Assembly (NCBI GenBank): GCA_030041195.1
Contig: JASHOI010000019.1
Span: 1 to 10,796 of the forward strand
Direction of reading: 5' to 3'
Source: Streptosporangiaceae bacterium
GTDB lineage: Bacteria > Actinomycetota > Actinomycetes > Streptosporangiales > Streptosporangiaceae
DNA: 10,796 nucleotides
The first letter of the stretch is position 1. The number at the start of each line of letters is the position of its first letter. Below the pieces are notes generated by a model. The model was not told the DNA's origin and did not search any database. It saw only the letters and a list, made by a program, of their open reading frames with translations. A program made the position numbers and the translations under genes. Positions 6,631 to 10,796 of the stretch are shown one piece after another.

Positions 6631-7290
6631 GTGACAGAGACGACACCGTTCACGATCGGGGCCGAGGCCATCTGCACCGATGGGGCCTGTGGCCAGGTGC
6701 GCCGCGTGATCGTCGACCCGGTCGCCCGCGCCGTCACCCACCTGGTGGTCGAGCCCAAGCACCGGCTCGAGCTGGCCAAGCTCGTTCCGCTCGACCTCGT
6801 GGACGCCTCCGAAGGTCAGGTGAGGCTTCGCTGCACCACCGCCGAGCTCGAGCAACTCGACGATGCCGAGGAGACCCAGTTCATCCCGGGCGCCGGCGGC
6901 GTCCCCGCCTATGGCCCGGACCAGGCGCTGAGCTGGCCCTACTACGGTCTCGGCCCCGGCCTGGCTGGGTTCGGCCCGGAGATAGCACCGCTGGCCGTGG
7001 TCTACGACACGACACCGCCCGGCGAGGTTGAGATCCGCCGCGGCGAGCACGTGCACGCCACGGACGGCGCCATCGGGCGCGTCCAGGGGCTGGTCGTGGA
7101 CCGGAAATCACGCCACGTGACCCACCTGCTGCTGCAGGAGGGTCACCTGTGGGGCAAGAAAGAGGTGGCGATCCCGATCGACGCCGTCGCCAAGGTCGAC
7201 CCCGACGACGGCATCCGGCTCAGCGTCACCAAGCGGCAGGTCGAGGACCTGCCGCCGGTGGACATTGAGCACCCGGGCAGCCCCGGGTAG
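6631..7290 (+). CDS. Two-repeat PRC-barrel protein
   Basis: The 219-residue protein starts at GTG 6631; GAGGAGG ends at 6624 with a six-base spacer, and the upstream frame from 6562 overlaps the predicted promoter. It holds two PRC-barrel-like units. One is at about residues 8-75 (GAEAICTDGACGQVRRVIVD, then VTHLVVE), the other at about 137-207 (GEHVHATDGAIGRVQGLVVD, then VTHLLLQ). A Pro/Gly/Tyr-rich linker of about 50 residues joins them. The two units align with each other, including the shared TDGAxGxV and VTHL motifs, so the gene arose by internal duplication. PRC-barrels are small beta-barrels used in RNA-processing factors and photosynthetic reaction centres; in soil actinobacteria stand-alone forms are often linked to stress, but their partner is usually unknown. 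No signal peptide or membrane helix is visible. It is divergent from GH2 and converges with the permease gene, four bases apart. Confidence 0.85.
   Translation: MTETTPFTIGAEAICTDGACGQVRRVIVDPVARAVTHLVVEPKHRLELAKLVPLDLVDASEGQVRLRCTTAELEQLDDAEETQFIPGAGGVPAYGPDQALSWPYYGLGPGLAGFGPEIAPLAVVYDTTPPGEVEIRRGEHVHATDGAIGRVQGLVVDRKSRHVTHLLLQEGHLWGKKEVAIPIDAVAKVDPDDGIRLSVTKRQVEDLPPVDIEHPGSPG
7271..7288. terminator. Hairpin at the convergent PRC-barrel/permease ends
   Basis: ACCCGGG (7271-7277) and CCCGGGT (7282-7288) form a perfect 7-bp stem with a CAGC loop. The stem overlaps the last codons and stop of the PRC-barrel gene and ends a few bases from the stop of the opposing permease gene. It is symmetrical and placed where a bidirectional terminator would be useful. 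There is no T-run, as is common for terminators of GC-rich actinobacteria. Confidence 0.45.
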
Positions 7291-7294
7291 CCCA

Positions 7295-8335
7295 TCAGCC
7301 GGTCAGCACGCCGGGCTGCGCGGCGATGGGCTCGTGCCTGCCCGGCGCCGTGGCCGCGGCCCGCCGCCGCCGCACGGCCCGGCCGATCAGCACCGCCGCC
7401 AGTCCGCAGCCCGCCCATATGGCGAGCACGGTCAGGTCGGCGCCTGATCCATAGCCGTGGAAGAACACGGTGCTGCGCAGCAGGCTGGCCCCGGCGCCCG
7501 GGGGGAGGATCTGGCCGAGCGTTCCCGCCGGGCTGGGCAGTAGCTGCGGCGCGGAAGATATCCCGGAGAACGGGTTGCCGACGAACACCATCAGCAGCGC
7601 GCCGAGCACCACGCCCGGCACGCCGAGCAGCGCCCCGAGCCCGCAGACGGTCGACGAGATCGCGATAACGGTCAGGCTGAGCGCGGCCGCGTTGGCCAGC
7701 CAGTCCCCGGGGATGACCCCGAGCCAGCCCTGCACGATCCCGATCGCGACGAGGCCGACCAGCGCCGACTTGACCAGCAGGACGCCGGCCTGCGGATACC
7801 CGGCCCGGCGGCGATCCCGGCCGATCATGAACGTCATCACGCCGCCGATGGACCCGATGATCACCAGAGGCAGGAACGCGGAGTCGAGCACGATGCCCTG
7901 CGGATCACTGGGATCGGCGGGCACCAGGTCCACGATGCGTACCGGGATGGAGAAGCTCCGGCCCGCTTGCTCCCCGACCGTTGTCAGCAGCGTGGCCACC
8001 GCCGGGCTCGCGGCCGGGGCGGTGAGCACGGTCAGCCGGCCGGGACCGGCCACGAACGCGCCATAGACGTCGCGATGCCGGATCGCTGATTCGGCCGCCG
8101 CCTCGGAGCCGTACCTGTGCGCATCGAACGCCCCGCTGCCGTCGAGCCGGTGCCCGACGGCGGCGGTGAACTTGGCCGGCCCGGCGACGCCCACCGGCAC
8201 GCCGCGCGGGGCGAGCCGCGCGGCGGACCAGGCAAAGGCCGATAGTGCCAGCGTCGCGACCAGGGCCGGGACGATGACCGCCGTCAGCAGCGGAATGTGT
8301 TCGCGTGCGTGCCTGATCGCGTGAACGCCCTGCAT
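7295..8335 (-). CDS. ABC-2-type / YhgE-Pip-like membrane exporter, TetR-controlled
   Basis: The 346-residue protein starts at ATG 8335, with GGAGG eight bases upstream; a TTG five codons earlier overlaps that ribosome site and is less likely. Topology: one membrane helix at about 15-42, a large non-cytoplasmic loop to about 150, then a cluster of five helices (about 151-172, 183-205, 212-233, 237-255, 298-320) and a basic tail. This one-plus-five layout with a long first loop, and the conserved stretch GNPFSGISSAPQLLP followed by LPPGAGASLLRS, match ABC-2-type membrane proteins related to the YhgE/Pip and DUF3533 group. These are usually annotated as permeases or drug exporters. No ATPase gene is next to it, so it may use a distant ATPase or a different energy source. 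Divergence from a TetR gene, with shared operators, suggests induction by a toxic or signalling compound. The exported substrate is unknown. Confidence 0.85.
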   Translation of the reverse strand: MQGVHAIRHAREHIPLLTAVIVPALVATLALSAFAWSAARLAPRGVPVGVAGPAKFTAAVGHRLDGSGAFDAHRYGSEAAAESAIRHRDVYGAFVAGPGRLTVLTAPAASPAVATLLTTVGEQAGRSFSIPVRIVDLVPADPSDPQGIVLDSAFLPLVIIGSIGGVMTFMIGRDRRRAGYPQAGVLLVKSALVGLVAIGIVQGWLGVIPGDWLANAAALSLTVIAISSTVCGLGALLGVPGVVLGALLMVFVGNPFSGISSAPQLLPSPAGTLGQILPPGAGASLLRSTVFFHGYGSGADLTVLAIWAGCGLAAVLIGRAVRRRRAAATAPGRHEPIAAQPGVLTG

Positions 8336-8347
8336 CTGAAGCACCTC

Positions 8348-8366
8348 CAAAACGAATGTTCGTTCT
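8348..8366. promoter_or_regulatory. TetR operator copy 1 (permease leader)
   Basis: CAAAACGAATGTTCGTTCT contains the inverted arms AACGAA and TTCGTT around TG. It matches operator copy 2 (8403-8421) at 17 of 19 bases, in the same orientation. On the minus strand it lies just downstream of the predicted permease transcription start and ends six bases before the ribosome-site GGAGG. Bound repressor would stop early elongation or block promoter clearance. Confidence 0.65.
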
Positions 8367-8376
8367 CTATTGATTT

Positions 8377-8405
8377 ATTCTGCCGCGCCGGCTCCGATTT
8401 GTCAA
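8377..8405 (-). promoter_or_regulatory. Permease promoter (minus strand)
   Basis: On the minus strand a perfect TTGACA (8405-8400) is followed after 17 bp by CAGAAT (8382-8377), four of six matches to TATAAT. Transcription would start near 8370, giving a leader of about 35 bases that contains operator copy 1 and the ribosome site. The -35 overlaps the -35 of the opposing TetR promoter. Confidence 0.5.
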
Positions 8406-8426
8406 AAGGAACGTTCGTTCTATAAT
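8399..8426 (+). promoter_or_regulatory. TetR gene promoter (plus strand)
   Basis: TTGTCA (8399-8404), a 16-bp spacer and a perfect TATAAT (8421-8426) form a strong sigma-70-like promoter. The expected start point, about seven bases after the -10, falls on or next to ATG 8433, so the mRNA should be leaderless or nearly so. The spacer is filled by operator copy 2. Confidence 0.7.
8403..8421. promoter_or_regulatory. TetR operator copy 2 (between -35 and -10 of tetR)
   Basis: CAAAAGGAACGTTCGTTCT is a direct copy of the site at 8348-8366 (17 of 19 bases), 55 bp away. It contains the perfect 8-bp palindrome GAACGTTC. It covers the spacer of the TetR promoter and the -35 of the permease promoter, so one binding event could shut both. 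Confidence 0.65.
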
Positions 8427-8432
8427 GGAGGC

Positions 8433-9056
8433 ATGCCACGGGTCTCACAGCAACACCTGGACGCCCGGCGCCGTCAGATCCTTGACGCCGCCAGGCGCTG
8501 CTTCGTCAAGAACGGCTTCCACGCCACGTCCATGCAGGACGTGCTCACCGAGGCGGACCTGTCGGCCGGCGCCGTCTACCGCTACTTCCGCGGCAAAGAA
8601 GACATCATCGAGGCCATCGCCGACGAGGCGCTCACCGCGGTCGCGGCCTCGGTCGCGGGCGTGCTCGACACCGATCCGCTGCCCTCGCTCGAGGACGTGG
8701 TGGGGCGGATCATCGCGACGGTGGGACGGCTGGACGCCGGGGAGGAACTGGCCAACCTGGCGGTCCAGGTGTGGGCCGAGGCGCTGCGTTCCCCCGTGCT
8801 TGCCGAGCGCGTGGCCGAGACCTTTCGCGGCCTGCGCGGGGTCCTCGCCGACCTTGCGGCGATCTATGCCGAGCGCGGGCTGATACCCCCGGACGTGCCG
8901 CCGATGTCGGTCGCCAAGGTGCTGATGGCGATCGGGCCCGGGTTCGCCATGCAGCGCGCGCTCCTCGGGGACGTCGACGAGGAGATGTTCGCCGACGGGC
9001 TGCGCGCGCTGCTCGCTCCCCAGTTCCAGCGCTCCCCGGAGGCTGCCGGCGCCTAG
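8433..9056 (+). CDS. TetR/AcrR family transcriptional regulator
   Basis: The 207-residue protein starts at ATG 8433 (MPRVSQQHLDARRRQ); the frame continues upstream to 8370, but that part covers the promoter. The N-terminal TetR DNA-binding domain is clear: RRRQILDAARRCFVKNGFHA, then the helix-turn-helix TSMQDVLTEADLSAGAVYRYF and RGKEDIIEAI (about residues 12-65). The C-terminal ligand-binding half is helical and typical in length. TetR repressors release DNA when a small molecule binds the C-terminal pocket. Here the divergent exporter and the two operator copies point to control of the exporter and of itself. A GGAGG lies only one base before the ATG, too close to work as a ribosome site, and TATAAT ends six bases before the ATG, so leaderless translation is likely. 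It converges with the LysR gene, leaving 28 bp. Confidence 0.93.
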   Translation: MPRVSQQHLDARRRQILDAARRCFVKNGFHATSMQDVLTEADLSAGAVYRYFRGKEDIIEAIADEALTAVAASVAGVLDTDPLPSLEDVVGRIIATVGRLDAGEELANLAVQVWAEALRSPVLAERVAETFRGLRGVLADLAAIYAERGLIPPDVPPMSVAKVLMAIGPGFAMQRALLGDVDEEMFADGLRALLAPQFQRSPEAAGA

Positions 9057-9063
9057 CCCAGAT

Positions 9064-9075
9064 GCCCGGCCGGGC
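9064..9075. terminator. Palindrome between convergent tetR and lysR-type genes
   Basis: GCCCGGCCGGGC is a perfect 12-bp palindrome in the 28-bp space between the two convergent genes. Its position suits a bidirectional terminator. As RNA it would have only a 4-bp stem with a GGCC loop and no T-run follows, so this is weak. Confidence 0.3.
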
Positions 9076-9084
9076 TGATGTGCG

Positions 9085-10014
9085 TCAGGCGGCCTGCGCG
9101 CGGATGGCCGCGATCAGCGAGCGGGCGGTGGCGGTCACCGGGCGGTGCCGCGGGTAGCACAGGGCGATTGTCCGCGGGGCCAACCGCTCGCGCGGCTCCA
9201 GCCAGGTCAGCGCCGGGTCGACGGCCCGGCTGGCGGCCACCCGCCCAATGCAGGCGTGACCGAGCCCGGCCGCGACCAGCCGCTGCAGCGCCAGGTTGTC
9301 ATCGGTGCGGTAAACGATCTTCGGCGCGATACCGCGCCGGGCCCAGGTGTCCTCGAGATCGGCCTGGGCACGCCACCGGCGGGTCCAGGCAACGACGTCC
9401 AGCTGGTCGAGTACGCCGAACCCGGGGTGCGGCAGGCTCGCGATCGCGCTGTCGCGGCGGGTGAGGATGACCCAGGCGTCTTCCATGACCGCGATGGCCT
9501 CGACGTACTCGTCGGTCTCGGCGTTGTAGGAGAACGCCAGGTCCAGCTCGCCGCGGCGCAGCGCGGCCCGCGAGCCTTCCGGGTCATCGGCCGCGTTGAG
9601 CACCACCTCGACTCCGGGATGGTCGTCGCGGAAGGCGCGCAGCGCCGCGGGCATGATCTCGGCCGCCGCGGTCTGTGTGACGCCAACGCGGACCCGCACG
9701 GTCTCGCCGCGTGCCGCCTGTTCGGCGTCGGCGGCCACGGCCTCGACCTCGCTGAACGCGCGCCGGGCCCGGCGGCAGACCGCCTCGCCGGCCGGGGTCA
9801 GGCGCACCGGTGCACGGCCGCCCGGGCGGTGGAACAGCGTCTGCCCGAGCGCCGCTTCCAGCGCCGAGACCTGGTGGGATAGCGCGGACTGGGTGTAGCC
9901 GAGCGCGGCGGCCGCGCGGCGGAAGGATCCGAGTTCGGCCACCGCGAGGACCGCCTGCAGTTCGCGCAGCCCGAGCCCGTTTTTGATCGGCTGGATCGAT
10001 CGAACATGCGACAT
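9085..10014 (-). CDS. LysR family transcriptional regulator
   Basis: The 309-residue length is standard for LysR. The N-terminal winged helix-turn-helix is at about residues 14-72 (LRELQAVLAVAELGSFRRAA, then ALGYTQSALSHQVSALEAAL and LFHRPGGRAPVRLTPAGEAV). A linker helix and a periplasmic-binding-protein-like effector domain follow from about residue 100 (RVRVGVTQTAAAEIMPAALR, then ELDLAFSY and LQRLVAAGLGHACIG). LysR proteins usually bind a metabolite and control a divergent gene as well as themselves; here that is the MFS transporter starting 99 bp away. The ATG at 10014 follows GAAGGA without a spacer, so the ribosome site is poor; a later start is hard to find because residues 2-13 offer no good alternative. 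The effector is not predictable. Confidence 0.92.
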   Translation of the reverse strand: MSHVRSIQPIKNGLGLRELQAVLAVAELGSFRRAAAALGYTQSALSHQVSALEAALGQTLFHRPGGRAPVRLTPAGEAVCRRARRAFSEVEAVAADAEQAARGETVRVRVGVTQTAAAEIMPAALRAFRDDHPGVEVVLNAADDPEGSRAALRRGELDLAFSYNAETDEYVEAIAVMEDAWVILTRRDSAIASLPHPGFGVLDQLDVVAWTRRWRAQADLEDTWARRGIAPKIVYRTDDNLALQRLVAAGLGHACIGRVAASRAVDPALTWLEPRERLAPRTIALCYPRHRPVTATARSLIAAIRAQAA

Positions 10015-10016
10015 TC

Positions 10017-10034
10017 CTTCACTTTAGCTGAAGT
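10017..10034. promoter_or_regulatory. LysR-type operator between LysR and MFS genes
   Basis: CTTCACTTTAGCTGAAG (10017-10033) has perfect arms CTTCA and TGAAG seven bases apart, and includes a T-N11-A core (T10019 to A10031) as in LysR binding boxes. A second, overlapping dyad, ACTTTAGCTGAAGT (10021-10034), is palindromic apart from one base pair. Only two bases separate the site from the LysR start codon. On the minus strand it lies downstream of TAATAT (10047-10042), a likely -10 for LysR, so binding would repress LysR itself. Confidence 0.5.
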
Positions 10035-10046
10035 TTTTCTCATATT
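10018..10046 (+). promoter_or_regulatory. Possible MFS promoter
   Basis: TTCACT (10018-10023) and CATATT (10041-10046) are 17 bp apart, each with four of six matches to the sigma-70 consensus. The -35 would overlap the LysR-type box, unlike the usual activator layout in which the box lies upstream. A leader of about 60 bases to ATG 10114 would result. This is a weak prediction. Confidence 0.3.
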
Positions 10047-10113
10047 AAGCTCACCGGTGCCTGCTGGGGTGCGGTAGCCCGGCAGCCGTCACGCGAGCGA
10101 GGAGGACACGGCG

Positions 10114-10796
10114 ATGCGGGCCACCTGGACGGGCGAGGCGCGGCCGTTCCGGCTGCTGATCTACGGCCTTATCCTGCTCAGCTCGGCCGCCCAGTTCGCG
10201 CTCGTCCCGGTGATGCCGGTCTATGCCCACCGGCTCGCACTGTCGGGATTCCAGCAGGGGATGGTGCTCGGCGCGACCGGGCTTGCCACCCTGGCCGTCT
10301 CGGTGCCCGCCGGGAGCCTGTCCGACCGCCTCGGCGCTGGGCGGATCACGCTGACCGCGGGCCTGCTGATGACGCTGGCAACCCTCGGACAGGCGTTCGC
10401 CGGCAGCTTCCCCGCCCTGCTGGCTGCCCGGCTGGCGTTCGGGGCGGGCTACGGCATCGTGTGGACCGCCGGGCTGTGCTGGCTGGCCGCCGTCGCCGGA
10501 CCCCCGGCCCTGGGCGGATCCATTGCCAGCGCCGGCATCGGCGGCGTCGCCGGACCCGCCGTCTCCGGTTCGCTCACCCAGCATTTCGGCCTGCCCGTTC
10601 CCCTGCTGGCCACCGCGGCGGCCTTCGCCGCCATCACCGCCGCCCTCGCCACCCTGGCCGTATCGATACCCGCCGGGACCCTGTCCGACCGCTTTGGCGC
10701 CGGACGGATCACCGTGGCCGCGGGCCTGCTGATGGCGCTGGCGATGCTCGGGCAGGCGTTCGCCGGAAGCTTCCCGGCCCTGCTGGCCGCCAGGCT
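10114..10796 (+). CDS. MFS transporter, N-terminal part, with internal duplication
   Basis: The gene starts at ATG 10114, with GGAGG (10101-10105) eight bases upstream, and runs off the right edge after 227 codons. TM1 is near residues 14-38 (LLIYGLILLSSAAQFALVPV). TM2 leads into motif A, PAGSLSDRLGAGR, in the TM2-TM3 loop. TM3 and TM4 follow, then TM5 with a motif C-like GIGGVAGPAVSG, then TM6. These are marks of the drug-efflux branch of the major facilitator superfamily. Directly after TM6 (AAITAALATLAV) the protein repeats TM2-loop-TM3: residues 58-106 recur at 179-227 with 42 of 49 identical. A normal MFS protein has a long cytoplasmic loop and TM7 there. The frame stays open across the junction. 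The gene is divergent from LysR and probably under its control. Substrate is unknown, and the true length and topology cannot be judged from the part visible. Confidence 0.85.
   Translation, partial: MRATWTGEARPFRLLIYGLILLSSAAQFALVPVMPVYAHRLALSGFQQGMVLGATGLATLAVSVPAGSLSDRLGAGRITLTAGLLMTLATLGQAFAGSFPALLAARLAFGAGYGIVWTAGLCWLAAVAGPPALGGSIASAGIGGVAGPAVSGSLTQHFGLPVPLLATAAAFAAITAALATLAVSIPAGTLSDRFGAGRITVAAGLLMALAMLGQAFAGSFPALLAAR
10285..10433 (+). repeat. Direct repeat copy A inside the MFS gene
   Basis: This 149-bp segment matches 10648-10796 with 129 of 149 identical bases, no gaps, at an offset of exactly 363 bp (121 codons), so both copies are in the same frame. Both begin with GCCACCCTGGCCGT. 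Most differences are at third codon positions or give conservative changes, so both copies look selected as protein. This copy encodes TM2, motif A and TM3. Confidence 0.9.
10648..10796 (+). repeat. Direct repeat copy B inside the MFS gene (cut by right edge)
   Basis: This second copy of the 10285-10433 segment starts within TM6 and is still matching at the last base of the window, so its full length is unknown. It encodes PAGTLSDRFGAGRI in place of the first copy's PAGSLSDRLGAGRI. It could be a partial internal duplication, or the start of a second paralogous transporter fused in frame to the first. Confidence 0.88.

Noticed and set aside
8370..8432. Upstream extension of the TetR protein (21 residues)
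   Set aside because: It would translate the -35, operator and -10 of the gene's own promoter; the TetR family N-terminus fits ATG 8433.
10285..10796. MFS repeat explained as the ancient duplication of MFS halves
   Set aside because: About 87% DNA identity and 42 of 49 identical residues is far beyond what ancient half-to-half similarity leaves, and the position right after TM6 does not match the TM8-TM9 location.
1..10796. Biosynthetic cluster, phage-defence island, mobile element or CRISPR array
   Set aside because: I found no transposase, integrase, recombination ends, spaced repeats, defence nuclease set or core biosynthetic enzyme. The genes are ordinary regulators, transporters and hydrolases.

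Overview
This is a GC-rich (roughly 70% by eye) chromosomal-type window. Codon third positions are mostly G or C, long antisense shadow frames are common, and the family mix (MmyB-type HTH, PadR with a WYP-type membrane partner, PRC-barrel, TetR and LysR pairs) suggests an actinobacterium. Genus cannot be decided from this sequence. I see no rRNA, tRNA, CRISPR array, insertion sequence or phage module. The genes tile the window almost completely; no gap without a gene exceeds about 215 bp.

Left part (1-2860). The C-terminal half of a PIN-domain (VapC-type) protein runs off the left edge. After a 214-bp gap that holds a 15-bp palindrome comes a 311-residue HTH regulator with an MmyB-like ligand-binding domain. 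Facing it on the minus strand is a two-gene operon: a PadR regulator with an apparently leaderless mRNA, translationally coupled (ATGA overlap) to an eight-helix membrane protein.

Middle part (2858-7290). Next on the minus strand is an MBL-fold metallohydrolase whose promoter region carries a perfect 13-bp operator-like palindrome. It is followed by a large Tat-exported lipoprotein of glycoside hydrolase family 2 (GH2). Divergent from GH2 is a two-repeat PRC-barrel protein with a good match to a SigB-type stress promoter.

Right part (7295-10796). Two regulator/transporter pairs lie here. The first is an ABC-2-like membrane exporter divergent from a TetR regulator. Their promoters share one -35 segment, and two near-identical direct copies of a TetR-like operator flank it. 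TetR itself appears to be translated from a leaderless message. The second is a LysR regulator divergent from an MFS transporter, with a T-N11-A dyad between them. The MFS gene is cut by the right edge. It contains an in-frame direct repeat of at least 149 bp at about 87% identity, copying the TM2-TM3/motif A segment straight after TM6. That arrangement is unusual for an MFS protein and is the most interesting structural signal in the window.

Overall this looks like a regulator-rich accessory region: five transcription factors in under 11 kb, three of them paired with membrane proteins in simple autoregulated local circuits. I do not see clear evidence for a wholly new multi-gene system. The notable points are promoter architecture and the MFS repeat.
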